Notes: generated by a model not told the origin, from the letters alone. A stretch of 64,000 bases of DNA from G963677325 sp963810555 (GCA_963810555.1 CAWENX010000005.1:62001-126000), one strand, 5' to 3'; positions 44,478 to 52,788 are shown, counted from the stretch's first letter. Numbers and translations: made by a program.

Positions 44478-44786
44478 TTAAGCAGCTTTACGGCCTAAAG
44501 ATAAACCTTCACCGATGTACTCATAATGTAAAGGGATAATGACCGGTTTGGCATCACGGATGCCGAGATTTTTAAAAATCGGCATTAATATTTCACTGAA
44601 TTTATTAAAAGCTTCCTGCGATTCCCAAACGTCACAAACTATCATATTGTTGCCCTGGATTCCTCCTACATGGTGCAACAGTCCTTTAGGGTGTGAATAA
44701 CCTTTGCTGCGGATTTCTTCCCATGTTTTGTCATAAAGTTTGGAAGACATACCCTGGAACGTGAATTGAACGATAACCTTTTTCAT
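44478..44786 (-). CDS. antibiotic biosynthesis monooxygenase-like small protein
   Basis: A 102-residue protein of the dimeric alpha+beta barrel (ABM-like) fold. VIVQFTFQGMSSKLYDKTW, the GLLHHVGG strand, and VCDVWESQEAFNKFSEILMPIF have the typical strand-helix order. The true start is ATG 44786 (MKKVIV), not the in-frame TTG 6 nt earlier. Such proteins range from heme-degrading enzymes to scavengers of reactive quinones; no catalytic residue here decides the role. Confidence 0.75.
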   Translation of the reverse strand: MKKVIVQFTFQGMSSKLYDKTWEEIRSKGYSHPKGLLHHVGGIQGNNMIVCDVWESQEAFNKFSEILMPIFKNLGIRDAKPVIIPLHYEYIGEGLSLGRKAA

Positions 44787-45000
44787 AACCAAATATTTTA
44801 AAATTGTTACGTAATGGTTAATGTTACGTTACCGGGGAAAAAAGTTACAGCATTTAACAAATTTAACGTTAGATTTTTAGACTATTAGGGTTTTAGGCTG
44901 TTAGTAATTAAAGAATTAAAGAATTGATAATTAAAAAATAAGCTCATTTGCCTTCGGAATCATTAACACGGCGCGTGTCATCAGCTTCATGTCATCGGCT

Positions 45001-46470
45001 TCACCGACCTTCGATTCGTAATACGATCATCTTTTTTGAATCCGGCATTTTCAGCGTGATGTCTTCGCTGTTTTTAATGTTGAGGCTGCCTTTCTCCGTT
45101 ACATTTCCGGTAAAGGGGTCTGAAAATTCACAGGCATAGTAACCCTTCGGCAGATTGAGTTTTATGAGGCCCTGCGAATTTCCATAAAAAACAACGGCAT
45201 ATTGTTTTCCTGTTTCCGAAATCGATTGCCACTCCATTCCTGGTGAATGAGCCACAACTGTGAAATCAGGGTTCATTTTTATAAAATCAAAAGACTCCAT
45301 GAATTTCCTCAGATAACGGAGCTGAGACCTTAAAACGGCGCTGCCGCCCCCCGGGGCATTATGACTTCCTGTACCGTCTTCCTTTCCGGCATAGAAGGAA
45401 TAATCAAGATTGTTGAAAACGGCTCCGCCTGAGAGCATGAATTGCCAGGCCTGGCGCAGATACGTAGTGTCGTCACTTCCCGCGAATCCGCTCTCATCAA
45501 AGCTGACGGGCCGCCTCCATCCCCGGTTCAGCCACACTGCTTCGGGCCATACATAATGAAAATTAAGGATGGAAACATTGGGATCCACATCTTCGATTGA
45601 GCATTTAAAATTGGAGTAGTTTTGGGCAATCAGATGCCTTGACGGCAGCCCCTTCTCAGTTTGCACGATGACCGAGGCGATCTCCCTCTGCCATTGCAGT
45701 GAAGGTGCGGAAGCCGTTTCTGACCATCTCATCCAGGCTCCCTGATTGTTCTGAGGATCGATAGTCCTCAGGAGAGCCATTGCTTTGACGGGGTTATCGG
45801 CCCAGGGCTCATTCTGTATCTCATAAAAAACATTGTCATATTTATTCAATTCCGTCACAATCTTTCTCACAAGGTTTTTCTGGTAATCCAGAAGGTTGCC
45901 GTTTTCAGGGGTATTGGATTGTTTCCTGTTCAGGTCCGGGGGCAGGTTGTTGATATTGTTGGCAGGGTTAAAAGGATGCCTGGTCCAGTACTTGTCATCG
46001 TAGGTTGAGCAAAATAAGCTCACTTCCACCACAATATCCAGGGATTCTGCCATGGCCACAAAATCGCTGAGCCTTTTAAAATAAGCGGGATTCCATTTAT
46101 TCAGATCGAATTTCTTTTCCCCTTTATAAAGACCCGCTTCGGCAGTCCTGGCCCATGGTGCAAGAAAGTTCCCGGTATCGGGAGCAAGGGTATTGCTTTC
46201 AATGCCAAAACTTCCGGGAATTTCAACATACGAGCCTGCAAAGATGCGGGTGTAATTCATTCCTTCCCTGTGCATTGTTTCCAGATATTTACGGAAATCG
46301 AAACCGGTATTTATAACGGCACCGTAATGCTCGGCGGAAGTAACCAGCAGCAAGGATTTGTTTTTATACATTAAGTAACGGGGATTCTCAGGATGTAATG
46401 AAACAGGCTGAGTGAAGGCAGCATTACCGATAAAGATAAAACAGGATAGGGCAGCAATCAGGTTTCTCAT
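45001..46470 (-). CDS. secreted clan GH-A glycoside hydrolase
   Basis: A 489-residue enzyme with a signal peptide (about 1-20, ending AAFTQ). A TIM-barrel region includes NYTRIFAGSYVEIPGSFGIES, VFYEIQNEPW with the likely acid/base Glu at about 211, and VSFDESGF with a likely nucleophile Glu at about 313. A strand-rich C-terminal domain follows (LKMPDSKKMIVLRIEGR). The layout matches the cellulase-like GH5/DUF4038-related enzymes, but I cannot name the family or substrate. It is isolated from other carbohydrate genes. Confidence 0.75.
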   Translation of the reverse strand: MRNLIAALSCFIFIGNAAFTQPVSLHPENPRYLMYKNKSLLLVTSAEHYGAVINTGFDFRKYLETMHREGMNYTRIFAGSYVEIPGSFGIESNTLAPDTGNFLAPWARTAEAGLYKGEKKFDLNKWNPAYFKRLSDFVAMAESLDIVVEVSLFCSTYDDKYWTRHPFNPANNINNLPPDLNRKQSNTPENGNLLDYQKNLVRKIVTELNKYDNVFYEIQNEPWADNPVKAMALLRTIDPQNNQGAWMRWSETASAPSLQWQREIASVIVQTEKGLPSRHLIAQNYSNFKCSIEDVDPNVSILNFHYVWPEAVWLNRGWRRPVSFDESGFAGSDDTTYLRQAWQFMLSGGAVFNNLDYSFYAGKEDGTGSHNAPGGGSAVLRSQLRYLRKFMESFDFIKMNPDFTVVAHSPGMEWQSISETGKQYAVVFYGNSQGLIKLNLPKGYYACEFSDPFTGNVTEKGSLNIKNSEDITLKMPDSKKMIVLRIEGR

Positions 46471-46932
46471 TGTCTTTCAATTTTAAAGAAGTGATTTGTA
46501 CTTTTTCCCAAAGATAATTTTTCTGAAAATTACAGGAAGTCTTTTAATAAATTAAAGGATGAAGGAGTGAAAAAAATCAAGTTAAAGCAAAGCGCTGAGA
46601 GCTAAGGGCAAAGGGTAAAAAAACTTCATGCTTTCAGCTTTATACCCTTTGCTCTTAATGCTTTCATTCCTTCATTATTTCGTGACATTCAGCGTATCCG
46701 AAACCTTTTTCAGAAAATTGAAGATCAGGGAAACGAAGCTGTAATTAATTCTAAGGGGAAAGCCTGTAATGATTATGCCGCATTCGCTCCGTCGTTAAAT
46801 GTTCTAAAGGATAAGGCCCTGATTGATTCAACAGGATTAAATTTTTGATGGATGCTTGACTTTTACTTAATTATTTTGTACCTTAAATGGCTTTTTGATT
46901 TAACTATTTATTAACCATTTAATTCTGACTTT
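46471..46932. other. 462-bp intergenic region with heptads and a gene remnant
   Basis: It contains a heptad array at 46592-46672 (GCGCTGA, GAGCTAA, GGGCAAA, GGGTAAA, then CT-rich words), directly followed by the remnant at 46675-46794. Nothing recognisable lies in the rest. Confidence 0.6.
46675..46794 (-). pseudogene. C-terminal remnant of the small protein at 47701-47984
   Basis: On the minus strand this frame ends INYSFVSLIFNFLKKVSDTLNVTK. Its last eleven residues, from the LKKVSDTLNVTK region, match the C-terminus of the gene at 47701-47984, as does the YSxVS pattern. The frame is closed by a stop about 40 codons upstream, so only the 3' end remains. Both copies end directly against a heptad array. 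Confidence 0.65.
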
Positions 46933-47547
46933 ATGAAAAAGCTGAATCTATTTTTGCTCTTATCTGCATTATTTGCACTTGTGGCACAACCTTGTTTCAG
47001 TAAGCATCCGGTTTTTGTCAGTGCGGGAATCCAGGGATCATGGATTAAAGGCGATGCATCCAGCTGGTCTAATACTCCGCTTATCCATGCCCAGTTTGGT
47101 GCCGGTACGACCATTTTGGATTTAAGTGATCAGATCTCTTTAAGGGGTGAAGCCCTACTGTCAATGCAGGGTGCAAAATGGTCATATACGGGTGAAATGG
47201 CTGAAAGCGGGCATACTAATATTGCGTATCTCAACATTCCCTTTGTCCTGAGATACCTGGATAAAGCCCGTTTTTATGGCGAGCTTGGCCTTCAGCCGGG
47301 ATTTCTTCTTGGGGCGAAGGATCACTATCCGGGAGGAAGCGAGAATTACACAAAGTATATAAACGGCTTTGATCTTGGTATTCCGGTCGGGGTAGGGTAT
47401 GAGTTCAAAAACAACTTCGGCGTAGGTCTCAGGTACATTTACGGAATCACGAATATCAATAAAAATTCCACGGATGAGAACGAAAAAAATCATAATGTTG
47501 TCCTGGCTTTACGCGTAACTTACACATTTAATAAGAACAGGAAATAG
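46933..47547 (+). CDS. small outer membrane beta-barrel (porin-like) protein
   Basis: A 204-residue protein with a signal peptide (about 1-23) and regular alternating strands: GAGTTILDLSDQISLRGEALLS, TNIAYLNIPFVLRYL, RFYGELGLQPGFLLGAK, GFDLGIPVGVGYEF. This is the OmpW/OMP_b-brl_2-type eight-stranded barrel common in Bacteroidota. It has no partner gene nearby, and function is unknown. Confidence 0.82.
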   Translation: MKKLNLFLLLSALFALVAQPCFSKHPVFVSAGIQGSWIKGDASSWSNTPLIHAQFGAGTTILDLSDQISLRGEALLSMQGAKWSYTGEMAESGHTNIAYLNIPFVLRYLDKARFYGELGLQPGFLLGAKDHYPGGSENYTKYINGFDLGIPVGVGYEFKNNFGVGLRYIYGITNINKNSTDENEKNHNVVLALRVTYTFNKNRK

Positions 47548-47650
47548 TTATTGAGTCTCAGGCTATCAGGCTGTTGACTATAGGCTGAAGGATGCAGGAA
47601 TCAGGGATTAAGGAATGAAAGAATAACTTCCTTTTTTCTGAAACCTACAA

Positions 47651-47700
47651 CCTTTAGCCTTTAGCCGTTTGCCTTTCGCCGTTTGCCTTTAGCCGTTAGC
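47651..47700. repeat. CCTTTAG/CCGTTTG heptad array against a stop codon
   Basis: Seven phased units (CCTTTAG, CCTTTAG, CCGTTTG, CCTTTCG, CCGTTTG, CCTTTAG, CCGTTAG) plus one C end on the base before the stop codon of the minus-strand gene at 47701. Confidence 0.9.
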
Positions 47701-47984
47701 TTATTTTGTCACATTAAGCGTATCGGATACCTTTTTCAACAGTCTGATTACCCACGAAACAGCGGAATAATCGCCTACTGAGGGCACAATCCGTACAACC
47801 GCTTCATAAACCGCCAGCAACGCCAGCGCCACAAGCTTAACCGCCGAAGGTTCAGCCGTAGAGACGCGATTTATCGCGTCTCTAGGGCAGCGGCAGGATC
47901 GGTACCAACGATGTTGATGATACAGCCGTTGAAGAACAGCAGGAAGCAAAAAATGCAAGCCAGAATGATATAGATAGTTTTCAT
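47701..47984 (-). pseudogene. small membrane/lipoprotein gene split by a REP insertion
   Basis: From ATG 47984 the frame reads a hydrophobic leader (MKTIYIILACIFCFLLFFNGC, possible lipobox Cys), then about 12 residues, and stops inside the REP palindrome at 47859-47884. After the palindrome the other frame continues EPSAVKLVALALLAVYEAVVRIV and ends KKVSDTLNVTK. Removing about 29 nt restores one frame of about 84 residues. This is direct evidence that such a palindrome can enter coding sequence. A second, more eroded copy of the gene's 3' end lies at 46675. No function is known. Confidence 0.75.
47859..47884. repeat. REP palindrome TAGAGACGCGAT-TT-ATCGCGTCTCTA
   Basis: A 12-bp perfect inverted repeat with a TT centre, inside a small gene. 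It belongs to the same GTAGAGAC-ended group as those at 14203 and 56610. Confidence 0.9.
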
Positions 47985-48148
47985 GATATTCTAATTGAGA
48001 ATTGACAATTGATAATTGATAATTAAGTCATTAGCCTGCGGCGTCATTGGCTTCGCGTCATTCGGCTTCGCCGTCATTCATCGTACAAAACAATTGAATG
48101 ACATGCGAAGCATAAATGACTATTGAATGACACGCGCAGCGTAAATGA

Positions 48149-48786
48149 CTACGCAACGGTAACCGCTCCTGCAAACGCGCTGTTGGAAACAGTTCCGTCT
48201 TCGGCGATAAACGCCATGTAGCACTGCACCAGATCCCCGCTGAAGGAACTTGGCACTGTGACGGTCTGTGTGCCGTCTGCCCTTTCAGCCAGCTCATTGA
48301 CGGTTACAGCCTGGTTCTGAACAGGATTATACACCACGAGCAGGGTTTTGTCGGTTGCCATGCCCCGATCTCGCCCGTGTTGTCGTCCCAGTCGAATTTG
48401 ACCGTTCCTGCAACGGTGGAACTTGCCACGGCATTCAGTGACCCTGCGAGGTTGCCCCTTGCCACAAGGGCGTTGGGATAATCCACAGCGATGTTAGGGT
48501 ACGTGCCGGTAAGAGCGTTTTTGATGTTATACTGCATAGCAGCATTAATACCCGTCATCTCAACCGCATACTGTTTAAACCCGATCTGCAGGAACTCGCT
48601 CATCGGCTGTAAAAACTTCATCGTAACAGCCCATTTCTGCCTTTGCGTCAACTGTTTGTCCGTCTTGTGGATTCGCTACACTTGCCGGAAGCACCCTCAG
48701 CACCGATATCCCTTTCCACGTGCTCCCGACCACCTGACCGATCTGTCCTATCAACACACCGATCACACTTTCTTTTAACTTTGCCA
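48149..48786 (-). pseudogene. DUF6266 family protein with two frameshifts
   Basis: The start MAKLKESVIGVLIGQIGQVV followed by GSTWKGISVLR is the typical DUF6266 entry. The frame shifts near 48630 (one extra base in CAAACAG) to LTQRQKWAVTMKFLQPMSEFLQIGF, and again near 48362 (one base short in a G run) to ATDKTLLVVYNPVQNQAV and the C-terminal SNSAFAGAVTVA. The two indels have opposite sign, giving about 212 residues overall. The family is common in Bacteroidota; its role is unknown and it is often seen near mobile or accessory genes. Confidence 0.8.
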
Positions 48787-48879
48787 TCTTTTTTAGATTT
48801 AAAAGGTTAGTTAATAATTGATAATTAAATAATTTCACAGAGTTTCGCAGAGTTAAAAACTTTTCACTGATCACTTTTC

Positions 48880-48956
48880 TTTAGCCTTTAGCCTTTAGCC
48901 TTTAGTCTTTAGCCTCTTTTCACTGTTTACTGTCCACTGATCACTGATCACTTTCC
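48880..48956. repeat. TTTAGCC to ACTGATC heptad array
   Basis: TTTAGCC three times, TTTAGTC, TTTAGCC, TCTTTTC, ACTGTTT, ACTGTCC, ACTGATC, ACTGATC, ACTTTCC: eleven units, one uninterrupted 7-bp register, two unrelated words. Confidence 0.9.
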
Positions 48957-48967
48957 CCCGCGTTAAG

Positions 48968-49000
48968 TCTATATCAACTCTATATCAACTCTAATCCCGG
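48968..49000. repeat. short 11-bp array TCTATATCAAC (locus E)
   Basis: Two exact units (48968-48978 and 48979-48989) and a half unit TCTAATCCCGG, followed by GTTAG that pairs with CTAA. It starts 12 nt after the heptad array ends. Confidence 0.7.
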
Positions 49001-49251
49001 GTTAGTCCTGATTTTGACCTGAAATCTCCCCTCCGCAGTTCAATATAAAGATAGCAAAATAAGATCTATTAAATTGATAATGAGATTAATAATTACCAAT
49101 ATTAACCAATATGACAGATTGAAATGGCAGGGGCAGGGATTGCCCCGGGATCATTTGCAAAAGCATTGAGAAATATTGTTTATATTTAACCGGCTGCAGA
49201 CTTTGAAACCGGCCAGGAAATTGATCATTTCAACAATTAAAATCAAATGAT

Positions 49252-50037
49252 ATGAAACCTCTTTATTTTACTGTTACAACTGTTCTCCTGTTAATTTCTG
49301 ACGTTAAAAGTCAATCAACTCCTCTACTCCTGACCGGAAATGCAGGATCTCCGGGAGAGATCCTGTTCAAAGATGATTTCAGGAATCCCGCCGATACAGG
49401 CGCCAATTACATCATCGAGGGTGGAAAGGTCTCCATTGCTGACGGCCGGCTCCATCTGCAGGCGAATCCTTCTGATGCCGGCGACACTTACCCAAATGAA
49501 GCCGGCGTCTGGATACGGAAGGCATTCGATGGAGATCTTTCCATCGAGTTCGAAATGACCTCTCTGAGCGCCAATCGCAATGCTGCCGATCTGCAGCTGT
49601 TTATGTTTTTCAACGCTGCCGACGGTTCGCCTATCGGGAGCTTGTTCACATCAAAAGGAGTACTTCCGATGAAAGTTTTAAAAGAGCAAAAGGGCCTCAT
49701 TGCCATCGACTTCGCAAACACGGCGGAACGTGACGGCAAAGTGCGGAGCGGTACAATAGTCAACAGCCCCACCTGCCTGCTGATGTACGGCTGCCCGGGA
49801 GGGACTGTTATATCAAATACTTTTACCTCGTCATTCTATGTCGGCAAGTCTTATAAAATAAAGGCAGAATACAGGGATCATAAATTGCTGTTTTACATTG
49901 ACGGCGCATTATCGGCGCAGGGCGAAGATCCCGATGGCGGCAAACGGCAAGGAGCGATAGGATTTCGGACTTACATGAATGATCTGGCGATCAGCAATCT
50001 GGTGATCCGCAGGATACCTTTGACAATTGACAATTGA
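49252..50037 (+). CDS. secreted concanavalin-like (laminarinase/DUF1080-type fold) protein
   Basis: A 261-residue protein with a signal peptide (about 1-20) and a beta-sandwich: ILFKDDFRN, GGKVSIADGRLHLQAN, GVWIRKAFDGDLSIEFEMT, LFYIDGALSAQGEDPDGG, GAIGFRTYMNDLAISNLVI. The pattern is that of lectin-like domains in the DUF1080/LamG-related group acting on or binding carbohydrate. No catalytic residues stand out. Its last codons and TGA stop are provided by a TTGACAA heptad array, so the native end may be slightly altered. Confidence 0.65.
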   Translation: MKPLYFTVTTVLLLISDVKSQSTPLLLTGNAGSPGEILFKDDFRNPADTGANYIIEGGKVSIADGRLHLQANPSDAGDTYPNEAGVWIRKAFDGDLSIEFEMTSLSANRNAADLQLFMFFNAADGSPIGSLFTSKGVLPMKVLKEQKGLIAIDFANTAERDGKVRSGTIVNSPTCLLMYGCPGGTVISNTFTSSFYVGKSYKIKAEYRDHKLLFYIDGALSAQGEDPDGGKRQGAIGFRTYMNDLAISNLVIRRIPLTIDN

Positions 50038-50155
50038 CAATTGATAATTGACAATTGATAATTGATAATTGATAATTAAAACCGACAGCAAAGGATAGGG
50101 AATGAATTGATAATTGATAATTGATAATTAAAACCGACTGCAAAGAATAGGAATG
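50020..50155. repeat. TTGACAA/TTGATAA heptad array, partly duplicated
   Basis: Eight phased heptads from 50020 to 50075 contain the stop codon of the preceding gene. A shorter copy, with the same trailing sequence TTAAAACCGAC(A/T)GCAAAG, follows at about 50106-50155, indicating a local duplication. Confidence 0.85.
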
Positions 50156-50195
50156 TCTGAATCAGGATTTGCAGGATTAATGGATTGAAGGATAA

Positions 50196-50285
50196 GGGCG
50201 GGGGTGAACCCCGCCCCTGCGATGATCCCCTTCGGGGTGGGAAACCCGTCCCTGTGATGATCCCCTTCGGGGTGGGAAACCACCG
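50196..50285. repeat. GC-rich REP cluster
   Basis: GGGCGGGG and CCCCGCCC form a palindrome at 50196-50216. Two 35-bp tandem units follow (starting at 50216 and 50251), each with ATCCCCTTCGGGGTGGGAAAC containing a CCCC-TT-CGGGG hairpin. Confidence 0.8.
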
Positions 50286-50298
50286 AAGGGGAATCTTA

Positions 50299-50581
50299 TT
50301 ATTTCACGTAATGTTTTTCAAGGTATTCATGCAGGTCTGAGGCCTGGTAGAGGATACGGCGGTGAATCGCGATAAAAGGGTATTTCACCATTGTCGCGCA
50401 TCCGGGTGAGCATCTGGCGGCTGCATTTCAATATACGGCAGGCCTCAGCTTCGGACAGGTATTTCTTCGAAAGCTGGTATGCGGGCGATTTGGAAAGGAT
50501 CTCCACTTTCCCGCAGAGATCGACGAGCTTGTCTTTCATTTTATTGACCGCAGTTACTAAGTTAAATATTATATCTTCCAT
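50299..50581 (-). pseudogene. excisionase-like helix-turn-helix protein, one frameshift
   Basis: A MerR-like HTH_17 domain (KYLSEAEACRILKCSRQMLTRM followed by RDNGEIPF) after an N-terminal helix. The frame runs on out of register as YRDSPPYPLPGL. Removing one T from TTTT near 50374 restores the family ending IAIHRRILYQASDLHEYL and a stop at 50299, for about 93 residues. Such proteins are usually found beside AAA/RepA-like genes in Bacteroidales mobile elements, as here. Confidence 0.8.
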
Positions 50582-50888
50582 TGTTTTATCTATTTTTAAT
50601 TATTAATTCCTTGATTTTTAAAGTCTGCCGTATATTCCTGTACTTAACAAAAAAACAATGATAACAATCAGACAGTAAGGCAATTACAAATTTTTTACTT
50701 AACATTTTCTTAACAACCGAAAAGAAATTTGTTAAGCATTTGTTAAGCTGACTGTTAAGTAAATTATTATTAATTAATTGATAATTAATAATATAATATA
50801 ATAAATTTGTTAAGTAAACTGTTAAGTGCAGGAATATACGGGGACCGCCTGGATGAACAGGCCAAAAGGGCGGCCGCAAGGGCTGCCC
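50582..50888. other. AT-rich intergenic region with GTTAAG repeats and a REP
   Basis: No gene. It holds CTTAAC/GTTAAG units spaced 11-12 bp in two arms (50698-50830) and the REP palindrome at 50868-50892. Confidence 0.6.
50698..50830. repeat. CTTAAC/GTTAAG inverted units, 11-12 bp spacing (locus F)
   Basis: CTTAAC at 50698 and 50709 (11 bp), then inverted GTTAAG at 50731, 50742 (11 bp) and 50754 (12 bp), and again at 50809 and 50821 (12 bp). Less regular than loci A-C. Confidence 0.6.
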
Positions 50889-50892
50889 CTAC
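50868..50892. repeat. REP palindrome, GTAGGGGCAGCCC family
   Basis: GGGCGGCCGC and its near complement GGGGCAGCCC flank a short centre. Read on the minus strand it starts GTAGGGGC, and that TAG is the stop codon of the AAA gene. Confidence 0.75.
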
Positions 50893-51377
50893 GGGTCGAA
50901 GAACTGACTGATGGCAGAACGGCTGACGTTAAACAGTTCAGCTATCCGCGAATGTTTAATACCGGCCCTGTCGAGCACCAATATTTCCTCCCTGAATTGT
51001 GAAAGGTTTACTTTACGGGAAGGACGTTCAGGGGAATAGGTAAGGGGGAGCTGAATATCTTCTATATTACAGATACATTCATAAGTAAACCCCAGTCCAC
51101 AGACAGGATGATCGCCTCTTGAAAATACAGGGACTAAAGTAGTGTACTGTTCTTTCTGTTTCGTTTTTGAATGACAAATAAAAAACCTGCCGTCCTTTGT
51201 CTGATCCAGATACCATATTTCCAAGAAGAACTTTTCAATTGAGCTGCTTCCGAAATAGGAATTGTTCGAGATCGCTATACCCGGCGCAGATTTGACCGTA
51301 TGACCGATCACAAGGAAAGATGTCTGAGTTTTAAGACGTATCCTTTTCAGGGTATCGATCACCCCCCGCTGCCGCAC
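50889..51377 (-). pseudogene. 5'-truncated AAA/RepA-like ATPase with C-terminal HTH
   Basis: Only the C-terminal part of a RecA-fold (AAA_25/RepA-like) ATPase is present: SFLVIGHTVKSAPGIAISNN, SIEKFFLEIWYLDQTKDGRFF, then a linker and an HTH (GIKHSRIAELFNVSRSAISQFF). No Walker A precedes it. The frame begins with GTG in the outer flank of the long hairpin at 51385-51436, which seems to have removed or displaced the 5' part. The TAG stop comes from a REP palindrome, so both ends touch repeat elements. Confidence 0.65.
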
Positions 51378-51384
51378 GATTGCA

Positions 51385-51436
51385 CCTTAAATCCGCAGGT
51401 CAAAGTTAAGGTTCGCTTTGACCTGCGGATTTAAGG
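51385..51436. repeat. long perfect hairpin, 21-bp stem
   Basis: The left arm (starting CCTTAAATCCGCAGG) and right arm are perfect complements over 21 bp with a 10-nt loop. Outer flanks GCACGATTGCA and TGCATCGTGTG add weaker pairing. It marks the break of the AAA gene. Confidence 0.9.
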
Positions 51437-51490
51437 TTGCATCGTGTGGTAATTTTTGATAATAAACAACCTTGTCAGAAATCCATTTTC

Positions 51491-51583
51491 CCCCGCTGGC
51501 GCAAATCTGTGATTTGTGCCTTTTAAATTAAGGTTTTCATTCTTTTTTCATGGTGTAAGTTATTGCCTCTCAAATCTAATAAA
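51491..51583. repeat. first copy of a ~90-bp direct repeat
   Basis: From GCTGGCGCAAATCTGTG through CATGGTGTAAGTTATT this matches 52465-52555 with a few differences. It includes a palindrome-like core, GGCGCAAATC-TGT-GATTTGTGCC. Confidence 0.8.
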
Positions 51584-51869
51584 AAAACAATTATTAAATG
51601 CAGCGGATATGGGAAAAATTGATCCAGGACATCGGGAACAATTGAGAATGTTGTGCTGATATGAGGATAGTCTAAACTGTGATTTATAGGATTTGTAGGA
51701 TTTGTAGGATTGAGATGATTTGAAGATCCCAAAGGATCGGGACAAGTTATGCTGCTGCTGTGGGGTGAAGATAATAAGAATTCTTACGGGGCTCCTTTTC
51801 GCGGATCTGCCATAAAGGGAAAACTGCCAGCCCATCACCAAGCCTTCAAGTCGAAAATATCACGTTTTT

Positions 51870-52334
51870 TCACCCCCTCATCGATCCAAAATTTTTTGGG
51901 GGCAGCTTAACCAGCGAGAACCAAAAATTCTCAATTGATTCGATGATCTGAATAAACTGATCAAAATCTATGGGCTTTGTAATGAAACAATTGGCATGCA
52001 GGCTATAAGTGTCCAGAATATCTTTATCCTCCTGTGATGAGGTCAATATAACTACCGGAATCTGCATTAAATTCTCATCAGACTTTATTTCGGCAAGCAC
52101 ATCGCGGCCGTTCTTTTTGGGAAGATTCAGATCAAGGAAAATCAGATCGGGACGGGGCGTTAATGTGAACTTTCCTTTTTTACGGAGAAAATCAATAGCC
52201 TCAACCCCGTCTTTCACCAAATGAATCGACTGGTAAACCAAATGGCCTTTCAATGCTTCCATTATTAACCTTGCATCACCGGGATTATCTTCAACCACAA
52301 GGATATCTATAGGTATGTAATTTAAGTTGTTCAT
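51870..52334 (-). CDS. orphan response regulator, CheY/Rcp1-like
   Basis: A 154-residue single receiver domain. Acidic pocket VVEDNPGDA (Glu15, Asp16), phospho-acceptor Asp68 in IFLDLNLPKKNG, VILTSS with the conserved Thr, and Lys of FITKPID at about 120. No output domain and no histidine kinase gene nearby. The longer loop FTLTPRPD is typical of Rcp1-like regulators, which signal with phytochrome-type kinases encoded elsewhere. It lies between two copies of a ~90-bp direct repeat. Confidence 0.92.
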   Translation of the reverse strand: MNNLNYIPIDILVVEDNPGDARLIMEALKGHLVYQSIHLVKDGVEAIDFLRKKGKFTLTPRPDLIFLDLNLPKKNGRDVLAEIKSDENLMQIPVVILTSSQEDKDILDTYSLHANCFITKPIDFDQFIQIIESIENFWFSLVKLPPKNFGSMRG

Positions 52335-52464
52335 ATTAAAAGCTTCTTATCCGTGCTTCAATCAGCAAAAACTTTTAAAATATTTAATATTATTTATACG
52401 AAATTGTATCGCTTTTGTTATACATAAAGCAACTTTTTTTTGCAGGTGGAGATCAGCACTCAGC

Positions 52465-52555
52465 ACCTGCTGGCGCAAATCTGTGATTTGTGCCTTTTAA
52501 ATTCAGGCTTTCATCTTTTTCATGGTGTAAGTTATTACCACTCAAAGCTAAGAAA
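52465..52555. repeat. second copy of the ~90-bp direct repeat
   Basis: Matches 51491-51583, again beginning GCTGGCGCAAATCTGTG, with about one difference in eight bases towards the end. Confidence 0.8.
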
Positions 52556-52556
52556 A

Positions 52557-52730
52557 AAATTGACAATTGACAATTGACAATTGACAATTAATGATGTGCT
52601 GATGTTCTGATGGGTTGAATGGGTTGATGGGCTACCCCCGGCCCCTAAAGGGGAGGATCCCGAAGGATCGGGGCAAGTAGTGATGATGTGCTGATATGCT
52701 GATATGCTGATATGCTGATGTGATGATGTA
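52557..52730. repeat. ATTGACA heptads and CTGATATG octads
   Basis: ATTGACA in 7-bp steps at about 52557-52590, and CTGATATG, CTGATATG, CTGATATG, CTGATGTG, ATGATGTA in 8-bp steps at 52691-52730. Confidence 0.75.
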
Positions 52731-52788
52731 ATGAATGAAGATTTGAAGAGCGGGGACAGGGCAGTGATGGAAGGGAAGGAAGAAGGGT

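Larger units (their letters stand above)
48787..49251. other. 465-bp intergenic region rich in repeats
   Basis: No gene. It holds the heptad array at 48880-48956, an 11-bp array at 48968-49000, and a small palindrome GGGGCA-GGGAT-TGCCCC at 49130-49146. Otherwise AT-rich sequence. Confidence 0.6.
51378..51869. other. 492-bp non-coding stretch with hairpin and direct repeat
   Basis: It holds the 21-bp-stem hairpin, the first copy of a direct repeat (51491-51583) and a 9-bp tandem run GGATTTGTA near 51685. No gene is credible. Confidence 0.6.
52335..52788. other. 454-bp intergenic region with mixed short repeats
   Basis: Contains the second direct-repeat copy, an ATTGACA heptad run (52557-52590), GATCCCGAAGGATCGGGGC palindromic sequence near 52660 and an 8-bp tandem array at 52691-52730. 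No gene. Confidence 0.6.

Noticed and set aside
48880..48956. CRISPR array
   Set aside because: Units are 7 bp with no spacers, and no cas genes are present. The same applies to the other arrays.
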